Positions 18,931-27,822 of a stretch of DNA of 64,000 bases are shown in pieces. The stretch lies in assembly GCA_018660825.1 (NCBI GenBank), contig JABJJO010000150.1:62001-126000 (forward strand), in the 5' to 3' direction. The notes under the pieces are model-generated. The model was not told the origin of the DNA and ran no database searches. It was given only the letters and a program-made list of their open reading frames with translations. This DNA comes from Planctomycetaceae bacterium (GTDB taxonomy: Bacteria; Planctomycetota; Planctomycetia; Pirellulales; Pirellulaceae). The position numbers were made by a program, and so were the translations under genes. Each line of letters begins with the position of its first letter. Within the stretch, counting starts at the first letter, position 1.

Positions 18931-20190
18931 ATGAATGATCAAACACCGCCTCTTAACGACGCCATCGAATCGCCTGAATTGCAGCGGCCAAATCCAACAG
19001 AGTTGACACTCGTCACATCCTCCCAAACGTCTGGCGACATGGCCACAGCCGCGATTAAATATCGCTTTGCACGACTTCTAACGACCACTGTGGCGCTACT
19101 CGCGATAATCTTTGGCACGCCCTTCCTTGTACAACAGATTCAATATTCGCTTGAATACGGCCGCATTATTGCCAAATATGATGCTGCCGCCATCCATATC
19201 GACAGTCAATCAATTAAATCAATTTCGCTTGCTTCGGAATTGGTGTCTTATAAGGTAACACCTTCGGTCGTCCATATTCACACCTCGACCACTAAAACCG
19301 TTTCCCGCCGGAGTTTTCAACATCCTTTTGCGCAATCCAACCTTTTTCCTTCACGCGGTCAGGGCTCCGGTGTAATCGTGGACGCCGAGGGATACATCAT
19401 CACCAATCGCCACGTCATTCAGGGCGCTGAGTTAATCCATATCCAACTGCACGATAAAACAGAACAAATCGCCGTTGTCGTCGGCGTTGATCGATTAACT
19501 GACTTAGCATTACTTAAAATAACACCAACGTCGATGCCCCCCATTGAATGGCCAACAACGCCGACCACGAACGTCGGCACCATGGTTTGGGCGATTGGCA
19601 GTCCCTTTGGCCTTGAACGAACACTAACCTTTGGAATAGTCAGCGCCACACGACGCACCGCCAAGGTAGGGACGGTGTATCAAGAGTTCCTGCAAACCGA
19701 CGTGGCGATCAATCCGGGCAATAGTGGCGGGCCACTAGTTAACGAACACGGTGAATTGGTCGGTATCAATACGGCCATCGTGGGTGATGCCTATCAGGGA
19801 ATTAGCTTTGCCGTGCCCGCGCACGTCGTCAAATCCGTCTATGAACGACTAAAGGAAAACGGCGTCGTCTCACGCGGTTGGCTGGGACTCGCATTGGAAG
19901 ACGTCACGGCAGAGTTTCTACAACAACGCGGCGTTTCTAAAATCGACTTCGATCCCATCCACGGAACTGTAATCACTAGTTTCCCACAGGGTCTATCACC
20001 GGCAAAAGCAACCGGATTACTTGTAGGTGATATTCTCATCAGATTTAACACAACGGATATTTTGGATACGTCACATCTGATCCAACTCGTGGGTGCCCAA
20101 CAAAATGGGGATCAAGTTACCATTACGTACATACGCGATGGCGCCCCCGAAACCGCTTCCTGCACGTTAGGTCTGCGGCCGGCCGAGTAA
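18931..20190 (+). CDS. HtrA/DegP-like trypsin-type serine protease with PDZ domain
   Basis: The 419-residue protein has a cytoplasmic N-tail of about 45 residues and one membrane anchor (LLTTTVALLAIIFGTPFLV). The periplasmic trypsin-fold domain has triad motifs ITNRHVI (His), LTDLALLKI (Asp) and NPGNSGGPLV (Ser). One PDZ domain follows at about residues 310-415 (SRGWLGLALEDVT, GLLVGDILIRFN). One PDZ and an uncleaved anchor resemble DegS/HtrA-type envelope stress proteases. The weak AAAGG lies 12 nt before the start. A perfect inverted repeat sits just upstream and may control expression. Confidence 0.92.
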   Translation: MNDQTPPLNDAIESPELQRPNPTELTLVTSSQTSGDMATAAIKYRFARLLTTTVALLAIIFGTPFLVQQIQYSLEYGRIIAKYDAAAIHIDSQSIKSISLASELVSYKVTPSVVHIHTSTTKTVSRRSFQHPFAQSNLFPSRGQGSGVIVDAEGYIITNRHVIQGAELIHIQLHDKTEQIAVVVGVDRLTDLALLKITPTSMPPIEWPTTPTTNVGTMVWAIGSPFGLERTLTFGIVSATRRTAKVGTVYQEFLQTDVAINPGNSGGPLVNEHGELVGINTAIVGDAYQGISFAVPAHVVKSVYERLKENGVVSRGWLGLALEDVTAEFLQQRGVSKIDFDPIHGTVITSFPQGLSPAKATGLLVGDILIRFNTTDILDTSHLIQLVGAQQNGDQVTITYIRDGAPETASCTLGLRPAE

Positions 20191-20209
20191 TCAATCGCTC
20201 GTTAGCTTA

Positions 20210-20542
20210 CTACGAAATATCATTCGCTGGTCTCGCTCCGGCGTCAGCCCGGCCACTACCTTCGAGTCGTTTCAACACACGCACCCGCAAATCGCTGTTG
20301 CACAGCACTTGGCAGCTTAAACGCACACCGGAAAGCTCACGTTCGGTCAGCGTTTCCTGCTCTCGAGAATTCATTTCTCCTACGTCACCGTCGAGAATTT
20401 CCACTTGGCATGTAGTACATTTTCCGTTACCACCACACGCATGCAATTGGTCAACATTCGCCTCATCAACTAAAGCCAACACCAAACGCTTACCTGCCGC
20501 AACTTCGAATTCGCCCACACCTTCTACATCTATCGTTGGCAT
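20210..20542 (-). CDS. 2Fe-2S ferredoxin
   Basis: The 110-residue protein has the plant-type cluster motif CGGNGKCTTC (C-X5-C-X2-C) and a fourth Cys in RLSCQVL, which gives the four ligands of a [2Fe-2S] cluster. The sequence resembles chloroplast-type or adrenodoxin-like ferredoxins and serves as a one-electron carrier; the partner is not evident. GGGGAA lies before ATG 20542. It is convergent with the HtrA gene (19 nt) and lies 45 nt after the stop of the deacetylase gene on the same strand, so it could be the last gene of that operon. Confidence 0.9.
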   Translation of the reverse strand: MPTIDVEGVGEFEVAAGKRLVLALVDEANVDQLHACGGNGKCTTCQVEILDGDVGEMNSREQETLTERELSGVRLSCQVLCNSDLRVRVLKRLEGSGRADAGARPANDIS

Positions 20543-20587
20543 CTATCTATTCCCCTATATTACAATATAACAAATTACAATTAACCG

Positions 20588-22324
20588 CTATTCAACCCGC
20601 AGCCAAGGCATCCGGTTGACGTTCTCAAGGGCCTCGTCGATCTCAGTCCCCTCATAAAAAGCCATCCACCCTCGCAAAACGGCACTCTTCCCAACAGCGA
20701 TATCTGGAAAGTGCGGATCACTATGTAAACACGGACAAAGTTCACTGCCCCAACCACGGACACAAGCCTGCCAAGCATAAAGAATCCACCGCGTGCCGCT
20801 GGGATCACCACAGGCCACAGCCATCGGAGTAAACACCTTGTTGTCGATCGTCTGTTGATTGAAACCCATCATATTCCCTAGCATGGCGCAATTCTGCGTA
20901 TACAGTCCCGTTAATTTGTTCTTCGAGTTATTTGTCAAACGCATTTCCATCTTTACGCCAGCGGTGCCAGGCCATACTCTTGTCTGCAGCTCGACGCCAT
21001 TTGGGAAAACTCGACGCGATTCATGACCACCCCGAATCGGCTGCCATTCCCCGTGTGCTAGCGTTATATCCCGTTTGTCCCACATCGTTGGAATGTGGTT
21101 ATGCGCCAAATACAGCAACTCCCTGCCACTAGGCGCGGTATTCCAAATAGCTTCTGGAATATCAAGCACTATATAGTCGGTCGTGCTCCAGGGTGAAAAC
21201 ACCGACAGCTTAGTTTCACGATGGGGACGGATTTCGCCATCGCGAAAACCAATTCGTGGATGCCGCCCCCCTGGATATGGCAACACTTCAAGATGATTTC
21301 CCTTAACTCGCCCTGAGCGTGCCTTTGCCAATGCCAACTTTGCACTACTCGCATCAAGCCCGCTCGCCATCCTTGTTTCGGCAACCGTATAACCGTGGCG
21401 TTTCATGATATCGAACCAGTATGAGGTTTCGCGGCGAGTCAGCGGTAAACGCGCCTCACTGCGTAAGAGACCTTTGGCCAACATGTCCTGCCTATCCGCA
21501 ATGACCCCCTTTGGGTCCTTGGGTTCCATCCCCTCATCAATGTATTGGCCTAGATCACGTAACGCGATGACCCTAAAACCATTTACCTTTAAGTAATGCA
21601 TGTAAACACGGAATTTGTCAGCCGACGTGCTAACCCAATCGTGCGCTCCATCGGGGACGCCATGAAACTGCAGAACGGATATGCGCCCTAATTCAGCCTG
21701 CAACACTGCCCGCAAGAAATCGTCGAATATCCAGTCCGGGCGAGCATCCCCAGCAGTGGGGATCAGCAGTGGGTGATCCAGACCAGGTTCGAGCGCGACA
21801 CCCTTTCCTGCTCTATATTCAAATTCTGGTGTTCCACCCCGACGAGCGAATCGTATCCCTTGCTCCGCGAGCCACGGCAGCATCTCTAAGGTAAATGTAT
21901 TACCCGGATACGCAAAACTGATGGGTGCCGGGATACCATGTTCGTGGCACCGCGCGGCGATACTGCCGAGCTGTGCCTTATAGTTTTCGATAGTTAATGC
22001 TTTATGATCGCGAGTGTGATTACCAATTTCAAACCCATCACGATGCAACTGACCAATCTGCTCCCAGGTCATATAATTGCGTTTGTCTTTTTCAAACTCA
22101 AATCCTTCCGTAATGAAAAACGTAGCGCCAAAGCCATATTGCTTTAGGATGGGACGCACCACCTCAAACTGGCTACGTACTGAATCATCGAATGTCAACA
22201 CGACAACTTTGTCTGGCACAGGATCTGCCGCGGGACACGTTTGGGCGTCCATTGCCATCAAAGTAGCCGCTAATATCCACCATGAACATCGACTTCGTTT
22301 TGACAAGTTTTCTAGCCCTAGCAT
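20588..22324 (-). CDS. Polysaccharide deacetylase (NodB-type), secreted
   Basis: The 578-residue protein has an N-terminal signal-like segment (WWILAATLMAMDAQTCPAAD) and a carbohydrate esterase family 4 domain. It has KVVVLTFDDSVRSQFEVV (catalytic Asp pair), GFEIGNHTRDHKAL (two metal His) and FAYPGNTFT. The roughly 300-residue C-terminal part is beta-rich and not recognised. The family removes N- or O-acetyl groups from chitin-like or other polysaccharides or peptidoglycan. Its ATG overlaps the stop of the upstream kinase gene in ATGCTAG, so translation is probably coupled to it. Confidence 0.85.
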   Translation of the reverse strand: MLGLENLSKRSRCSWWILAATLMAMDAQTCPAADPVPDKVVVLTFDDSVRSQFEVVRPILKQYGFGATFFITEGFEFEKDKRNYMTWEQIGQLHRDGFEIGNHTRDHKALTIENYKAQLGSIAARCHEHGIPAPISFAYPGNTFTLEMLPWLAEQGIRFARRGGTPEFEYRAGKGVALEPGLDHPLLIPTAGDARPDWIFDDFLRAVLQAELGRISVLQFHGVPDGAHDWVSTSADKFRVYMHYLKVNGFRVIALRDLGQYIDEGMEPKDPKGVIADRQDMLAKGLLRSEARLPLTRRETSYWFDIMKRHGYTVAETRMASGLDASSAKLALAKARSGRVKGNHLEVLPYPGGRHPRIGFRDGEIRPHRETKLSVFSPWSTTDYIVLDIPEAIWNTAPSGRELLYLAHNHIPTMWDKRDITLAHGEWQPIRGGHESRRVFPNGVELQTRVWPGTAGVKMEMRLTNNSKNKLTGLYTQNCAMLGNMMGFNQQTIDNKVFTPMAVACGDPSGTRWILYAWQACVRGWGSELCPCLHSDPHFPDIAVGKSAVLRGWMAFYEGTEIDEALENVNRMPWLRVE

Positions 22325-22968
22325 TCAATTACTATCCTCGTCCCAAGTTTTGGTGTGGAATCGATTTGCAAATCAATTCCATTGTTTTTCGCTCGTTGCA
22401 TCATTGTACACAATCCGAATTTATCGACATCCACGTGTTCAACGATAAAACCACACCCTTTGTCTTCAATGGTTATTTCCACGCCTCGCGACTTGCTGTA
22501 CAACGCCACAAACACCTCTTCCGCGCCGCTGTGTTTTTTCGAATTCCAGACGGACTCACGCACCAGCAATAGTACCGGTGTTTGCAATGCTAATGAGACT
22601 CGCTGCCACAGGTCGGAGGCGGATAAACGTACCGAAAAGTTTTCGGATGCTAAATCCAAACATAACTTTTCCAAATCATCAATTCCATCCATAGCTACTT
22701 CTGGGCCTACTACACCACTGATAATTTCACGAGTTTGCTCAATTGCCGTTTTCAGCATTTGATCAATCGACTCCAGTTCCTGAAGGCGTTGTTCCTTCAA
22801 TTCAGGTTCAGCCATGATTGCTTGTAATTGCATGTGAGCGGCAATCACGCGTTGCATCGGTCCGTCGTGCAAGGATGCCTCGAGCTCAACCCGAGACGAT
22901 TGTTGCCGTTTTATTTCGACCCGCAGGGCCTGGATTAAACGTTCTTTATCTCCTGCCTCGCTTGTCAT
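22318..22968 (-). CDS. Soluble sensor histidine kinase, HisKA_3/NarL type
   Basis: The 216-residue protein has a dimerisation helix with a putative phospho-His in SLHDGPMQR. A compact ATPase domain follows: N-box ESVWNSKKHSGAEEV, G1 box IEDKGCGF, then FGLCTMMQRAKNNG and KLGTRIVIE. There is no transmembrane or input domain. The N- and G-boxes are unusual (WNSKKHS for the common TNVxKHA), so kinase activity may be reduced. ATG 22968 lies 3 nt beyond the upstream gene's TAG, and the 3' end overlaps the deacetylase start. No response regulator is nearby; the membrane protein upstream may supply sensing. Confidence 0.8.
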   Translation of the reverse strand: MTSEAGDKERLIQALRVEIKRQQSSRVELEASLHDGPMQRVIAAHMQLQAIMAEPELKEQRLQELESIDQMLKTAIEQTREIISGVVGPEVAMDGIDDLEKLCLDLASENFSVRLSASDLWQRVSLALQTPVLLLVRESVWNSKKHSGAEEVFVALYSKSRGVEITIEDKGCGFIVEHVDVDKFGLCTMMQRAKNNGIDLQIDSTPKLGTRIVIEC

Positions 22969-22971
22969 CAA

Positions 22972-24153
22972 CTACCACTCCCGTATGTGCGCCAACAACG
23001 TACGGCGCATTTCCAAATTGCTTGTTTTCCAAATTTGATCATCAACAAAAAAGTGATGAATGTTGAGCGCGATTACTAACAGTTCAACTGCTACCAGTAG
23101 ATGCAGCGACCAATTATTAATCTCGATAACCGCCTTGGGAACGATAAAAACCATATACCCACACAGGATAAAAAACAACATCAGAAACACGGACTTCAAG
23201 ACGCTAGCCTTTGGATTTCTGGCAAGCTGTAGATTTCTCTCTATGCGATTAGTAAAACTCAAGTATTGCAACGCGTGTGCGACATGCACAACGATCGCAA
23301 TTCCCCAAACGTAATGATATTGCGTGACAAAGTAGTACCAAAAAAAACTTGCCGCCCAAGGAGTCATCGCATTAATTGGGATTCGTCGACCCGTTCGTTG
23401 GTAAACGCCATAAAACCCTAGCCCACCTAACACCAAAGCAATCCCTCCAACCACCGGAATTCCCAGTATCAGCAGCGGAAACAACCCCTTGAACACTGCC
23501 AAGTCTTTCAACGGTGTCCACGCTAGGAATAACACTGCATGGGTGAAAATCATTGCTAAAAAACCACTCTTAATCAACCGTTGTTCTCGACTGGAAAACT
23601 CGATCCCATTTAGGTGGGCAAACGTAGCAGTCATCCTCCAACCTTGCAGATTAAAGTGCCACCCAAGATACACAACATGGATCACCGACAAACCAGCGAA
23701 AATGTAGGTTGTTAAACCACTGTTGGAATCTAAGACGGATTTGAACTGCTTCTCCACGCCATGAGAGGTATCGACCGGCGTCTCCACAGAAATCGCCGTA
23801 CCGATACACAAAATCAACAGAATGCACGGAACATATATTGCCGACCAGCGAAACTTGGCTATCTGAACTTTAGAGCGATATAGAAGGCGATACGATGCCA
23901 TCTGGTGTGGCAAATTGATGACCAATGCCAGCAGCGAGAAAAGCCAGAATTTACTAATGTCGTGGTAAGAGCCACTCTCAGAATCGCGGTTAAACTGTTC
24001 AACCCACTCCTGATTGTCACTGAAACAAGCAATCAAGATGAACCCCCCGATGATTGAAGCCCCGCCGACTAACAAAAAGTCGATCACTGGGTGCCATATC
24101 GCAGGTTTAACGTCGCCAACACTCCGAGAAACATCACTGGTAACAATATTCAT
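22972..24153 (-). CDS. Multi-pass membrane protein, unknown
   Basis: The 393-residue protein has about eight to nine hydrophobic segments, for example FLLVGGASIIGGFILIACF, FSLLALVINLPHQMASY, VPCILLILCIGTAIS, YIFAGLSVIHVVYLGWHF, and a C-terminal LHLLVAVELLVIALNIHHFF. Several histidines sit within or at the ends of helices, including VVHVAHALQYLSF and NIHHFFVDDQIWKTS; these may bind metal or haem (inference). I do not recognise the family. It is the first gene of a tight operon with a histidine kinase that has no input domain, so it may act as its sensor or as a partner of the deacetylase. Confidence 0.75.
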   Translation of the reverse strand: MNIVTSDVSRSVGDVKPAIWHPVIDFLLVGGASIIGGFILIACFSDNQEWVEQFNRDSESGSYHDISKFWLFSLLALVINLPHQMASYRLLYRSKVQIAKFRWSAIYVPCILLILCIGTAISVETPVDTSHGVEKQFKSVLDSNSGLTTYIFAGLSVIHVVYLGWHFNLQGWRMTATFAHLNGIEFSSREQRLIKSGFLAMIFTHAVLFLAWTPLKDLAVFKGLFPLLILGIPVVGGIALVLGGLGFYGVYQRTGRRIPINAMTPWAASFFWYYFVTQYHYVWGIAIVVHVAHALQYLSFTNRIERNLQLARNPKASVLKSVFLMLFFILCGYMVFIVPKAVIEINNWSLHLLVAVELLVIALNIHHFFVDDQIWKTSNLEMRRTLLAHIREW

Positions 24154-24351
24154 GGTCGCAGTCCCTAGACTAGCGTATTTTGCCGTCGGTAATTTCTAAC
24201 TATACCATCTCTGCTGACAATAACTCCAATGCTCTCATCGGTTTTAGTTTATTTCTGCCGTTTGCGTGTTTAATGCGCAGTTAAACGTACGGTTAAGAAA
24301 CTAATTCACCAACGTCCGAAGTAACACAATAAAAAATGAGGAACGATCAAT

Positions 24352-25071
24352 ATGGAACTTAAAGAACAATTTGAAATGTGGCGCGACGTATTCAAGATTC
24401 AAATAGACTTCCTTAGGGAATTAGGAGTATATCGCTTGAATGCCGCCAAGAGTTCACTCGTAGCAGCGGTCGCCTCTAATCAACTGGCCCTCGCCCGTAT
24501 AAAGGCCCAAGTGGCACAAGAACTAGAGGGGGCGTTACGCCGGATGCATAGGATTGAAGGCCGTTTGCGAACTCAGTCACTAAGGATCACAACTCTGGCA
24601 AGAAACGCTTCCTTCATTCACAACGGAGCAGACATGACCAAAGCCCGCATGGTTTCGATGTGGGCCGCCTTTCGCGTTTTTGAGAGAATGGTACCTCTTG
24701 ATCAAATTCAGGCGAGTATGGAAATCGAAATACAACCAACAGCTCGGTTATCCGATCAGTTTGTTAACAAATACAATCTCACCGAAGAATGCGAAACCGT
24801 GCCAGATATTATCGACAATGCGTACATGCTTGTGGGTTGGTTAAAGAAGATGCACTATCTGCCTGTGCGCGGTTCCAAGGCATATTTATTGGTAATGGAA
24901 GTGTTTGAAATGTTAGCTCTGGTCGCGCAACGCCAAATCGACGTACTCAACCAAGCCAGACGCCAAATCCGAGAAAACACCTTTAAAGTCTGGAATCCAT
25001 TAATCCTTGCTGGTCTCCCAGACACACTTGATGTGAAAAAGTTATTATCCGCAGGAATCAAGTCCCTGTAA
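24352..25071 (+). CDS. Helical hypothetical protein
   Basis: The 239-residue protein is not recognised. It is mostly alpha-helical by composition, with long amphipathic stretches in the first 90 residues (VASNQLALARIKAQVAQE and RRMHRIEGRLRTQSL) and no signal peptide or membrane segment. It resembles no enzyme motif. AGGA lies nine bases before ATG 24352. It is convergent with the ArsC-like gene and separated by 3 nt, and divergent from the membrane-protein operon. Confidence 0.7.
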   Translation: MELKEQFEMWRDVFKIQIDFLRELGVYRLNAAKSSLVAAVASNQLALARIKAQVAQELEGALRRMHRIEGRLRTQSLRITTLARNASFIHNGADMTKARMVSMWAAFRVFERMVPLDQIQASMEIEIQPTARLSDQFVNKYNLTEECETVPDIIDNAYMLVGWLKKMHYLPVRGSKAYLLVMEVFEMLALVAQRQIDVLNQARRQIRENTFKVWNPLILAGLPDTLDVKKLLSAGIKSL

Positions 25072-25074
25072 TGA

Positions 25075-25419
25075 CTAACTCCACAACCGCAACACGTTTT
25101 CAGGAGGCCGTCCAATAATAGCCTTGTCGCTATCCACGACAATTGGACGCTGTAGCAAAATAGGGTTGGCGACGATCAATTCGATTACCGCATCGTCACT
25201 GAGTGTAGCCAAGTCGACACCTAATTCACGAAAAACTGCTTCGCTCGTCCGAACAAGCCCACTTGCCGCGATTCCCAGCGCCGTCACCACACTCCGCAAC
25301 TCCTGAAAAGTGGGTGGATTTTCCAAATATTCAATTACTTCGACCTCTTGCCGAGCTTCCATGATCAGTTGCAGCGTTTGCCGACTCTTACTGCATCGTG
25401 GGTTATGAAATATTCGCAT
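25075..25419 (-). CDS. ArsC-family arsenate reductase (glutaredoxin-type)
   Basis: The 114-residue protein matches the ArsC/Spx/YffB fold: FHNPRCSKSRQ with the catalytic Cys, then LVRTSEAVFRELG, ANPILLQRPIVV and AIIGRPPENV. The Arg residues of the RxR-type arsenate site are conserved (LVRTSE, QRPIV, GRPP). The typical reaction reduces arsenate to arsenite with glutaredoxin/glutathione. No ars transporter or regulator is present, so a general redox role (YffB-like) is possible. The in-frame ORF extends to 25437, but ATG 25419, with GGGGA seven bases before it, gives the usual start MRIFHNPRCSK. Confidence 0.88.
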   Translation of the reverse strand: MRIFHNPRCSKSRQTLQLIMEARQEVEVIEYLENPPTFQELRSVVTALGIAASGLVRTSEAVFRELGVDLATLSDDAVIELIVANPILLQRPIVVDSDKAIIGRPPENVLRLWS

Positions 25420-25654
25420 TATATGTCCCCGTTTCATTTCCGTGGTAATTTTTGACGCGGCGCGTTTTTAAGTGTTTGCCGCCCCGCATTTATTGCTATA
25501 AACCTATTATCCAAATCCATAACCTACCCGCAATGCGGATTTAGTTTAATTAAGCCGCCTTCTCAACGTTATTTTTTGCTTGTATGTTCGCATCTTGGTC
25601 CTTAATCAAGTAAGGTGTAAGGACTACGCATCAAATCCAGAGGAAGACAACGTA

Positions 25655-27676
25655 ATGCCCGACCCGATCGACTTCAACGAAGTAGACACTGAATTGACCC
25701 AAAATCGTGAGGGGTTTGAAGCACCGTGGCCTGGCGACAAATCCATGCCTCAGTGGGATACGGCAGGACTAGGCGATGCTCCCAAATTTACCTTAAAAAA
25801 ATGGGCCGGCATGCTCGGACCGGGTTTGATTTTAGGCGGAGCGGCAATTGGAGGGGGTGAGTGGCTGGTCGGCCCTGAAGTGACCGCGAAATACGGTGGA
25901 GCTCTGTTATGGCTGGCAACGCTAAGTATCGTAGGCCAAGTCCTATACAACCTAGAAATCAGTCGATATACGCTGTATAGCGGCGAACCCATTTTCACCG
26001 GCAAGTTTCGTAGCAGACCTGGAAAAAAGTTCTGGATGCCTGTCTACATGGCGTTAGATCTCGGATCCATCTTTCCCTACCTCGCCTTAACAGCGGCAAT
26101 TCCGTTATTTGCAGCCCTAGCCGGAATAGTTCCGGATCCTGAGGATCACTCTAAAATGCAAACGATTATGGGAATTGAACTTTCTCATTATTTCTGGTTA
26201 CGCGCTATGGGCGTCGGGATTTTTACCTTGTCACTCGTTCCCCTCATCTTCGGTGGAAAGATTCTCGTGGCCTTAAAGTGGGTCATGGGCCTAAAAATTA
26301 TACTCGTACTTGGGTTCCTTTTGGTTCTGGCAATCGGCTGGAGTTCATGGAGCACTTGGGTAGAAATTGGGAGTGGTTTTTTCAAGGTTGGAACCGTTCC
26401 CACCATTTTGGCCGAAGATGTCAACATGAATGGAGAACTCGACCCCAACGAAAACGACTGGGACGGCGACCTAGTGGCAGACGTCATTGAACCAACCTTT
26501 ACGAACACAGACATCCCGATCATCATAGACTTCAATCTTCAAGATGACATACCGCCCGCTCCGGTCCCCTTCGTAGTCGTGTGGGATACTAGTAGTGAAC
26601 CTCATCAGCTATTGGGTTTTGACATCCCAGACTACCTTGGCATCGACGCCGGCTACTACCCTATCGTCCGGCATAGCGACGGTAGTGGCTTTATCGATAT
26701 TGATGGCGACGGAGAACGTGACGGCGACCAAGTTACTAACGTTTTTACGTCGTTGGCAACAGGTGACGGTATGCCGGATATTGACTGGACGCTTATTGCG
26801 GCCCTATCAGCATTAGTCGCGATTTCCGGTTCCGGCGGCCTGACCAACACAACCATTAGTAATTACACCCGCGATGAAGGTTGGGGCATGGGGCGGCACG
26901 TCGGCGCTATTCCATCGATGGTCCGTGGACTCGACTTACAACTGTCACACCAAGGCGCCGTATTTGACCCCACCGCTCCAGGCGCCATGCCCCGCTGGAA
27001 ACGCTGGTATAAACACATCATGCGAGACCAATGGGTAGTCTGGGCGCCAGCTTGTTTCATCGGTTTAGCGTTACCGAGCATGCTCAGCGTCGAGTTTCTT
27101 GATCGCGGTGCAGCAGTGCCCGACAAGTGGGTTGCCGCTACCATGACTGCCGAAGGAGTGCGAGACCGGGTGAACGGAGTCGTGACAACCGACAATCCGG
27201 CGAAAATGACAGAGGAAGCGTTAGCCGCACAAGAGGCAAATGAAGGAGGGCTGGGGAACGCTTTCTGGTTTATGACGGTATTTTGCGGATTTCTTGTCCT
27301 AGCACCAAGTATGTCCACATCTGCTGATGGCGTAATCCGGCGTTGGGTGGACGTTTTCTGGACCACCAGCGATCGCTTGCGCGACTTGCCGCCCGGAGCC
27401 ATTAAGGCTGTCTACTTCCGCGTCCTAATCGTCTATGCTTTATTAGGGCTCGTCACACTCGTGTCGATCAAGCCCGCGACGCTCCTAAAGATAGCTGCAG
27501 CGATTTACAACTACGCGCTCGGAATCAGCTGCCTGCACACGCTCTACGTCAACCGTAGCCTCTTGCCACGTCAACTCCAAGCAAGAACTAGTATGCAAAT
27601 TGCTCTGTTTCTTGCTGGACTGTTTTTCTTATTCATCGGCTGCGTTTCGTCTTTGAAACAGCTTGGAATAATCTAA
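25655..27676 (+). CDS. Nramp-like metal-ion transporter with EF-hand-type insertion
   Basis: The 673-residue protein has around 11 membrane segments. Helix 1 (MLGPGLILGGAAIGGGEW) matches the Nramp-like planctomycete group, although the DPGN metal motif of classical NRAMP is not present. An inserted soluble region at about residues 245-375 holds acidic loops with EF-hand/thrombospondin-3 spacing: DVNMNGELDPNE (255-266), DWDGDLVADVIE (268-279) and DIDGDGERDGDQ (348-359). A Ca2+-binding role of this insertion is inferred. ATG 25655 is chosen because AGAGGAAG precedes it and the upstream frame lacks protein-like sequence. It stands alone on the plus strand; the next gene is NhaA. Confidence 0.82.
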   Translation: MPDPIDFNEVDTELTQNREGFEAPWPGDKSMPQWDTAGLGDAPKFTLKKWAGMLGPGLILGGAAIGGGEWLVGPEVTAKYGGALLWLATLSIVGQVLYNLEISRYTLYSGEPIFTGKFRSRPGKKFWMPVYMALDLGSIFPYLALTAAIPLFAALAGIVPDPEDHSKMQTIMGIELSHYFWLRAMGVGIFTLSLVPLIFGGKILVALKWVMGLKIILVLGFLLVLAIGWSSWSTWVEIGSGFFKVGTVPTILAEDVNMNGELDPNENDWDGDLVADVIEPTFTNTDIPIIIDFNLQDDIPPAPVPFVVVWDTSSEPHQLLGFDIPDYLGIDAGYYPIVRHSDGSGFIDIDGDGERDGDQVTNVFTSLATGDGMPDIDWTLIAALSALVAISGSGGLTNTTISNYTRDEGWGMGRHVGAIPSMVRGLDLQLSHQGAVFDPTAPGAMPRWKRWYKHIMRDQWVVWAPACFIGLALPSMLSVEFLDRGAAVPDKWVAATMTAEGVRDRVNGVVTTDNPAKMTEEALAAQEANEGGLGNAFWFMTVFCGFLVLAPSMSTSADGVIRRWVDVFWTTSDRLRDLPPGAIKAVYFRVLIVYALLGLVTLVSIKPATLLKIAAAIYNYALGISCLHTLYVNRSLLPRQLQARTSMQIALFLAGLFFLFIGCVSSLKQLGII

Positions 27677-27822
27677 GCCGCTGAGGAACCCGTCGCTTGC
27701 ACTCATTCACCACCAACCCGCGGCGTTTTGCCCAAATCCCGACTACCACAACAAACTAACTTCCGTTAAAACTAGAGACTGGTTTAGTGCAACACCGTCC
27801 TTCGTCCCCCTTTTGAAACCAT

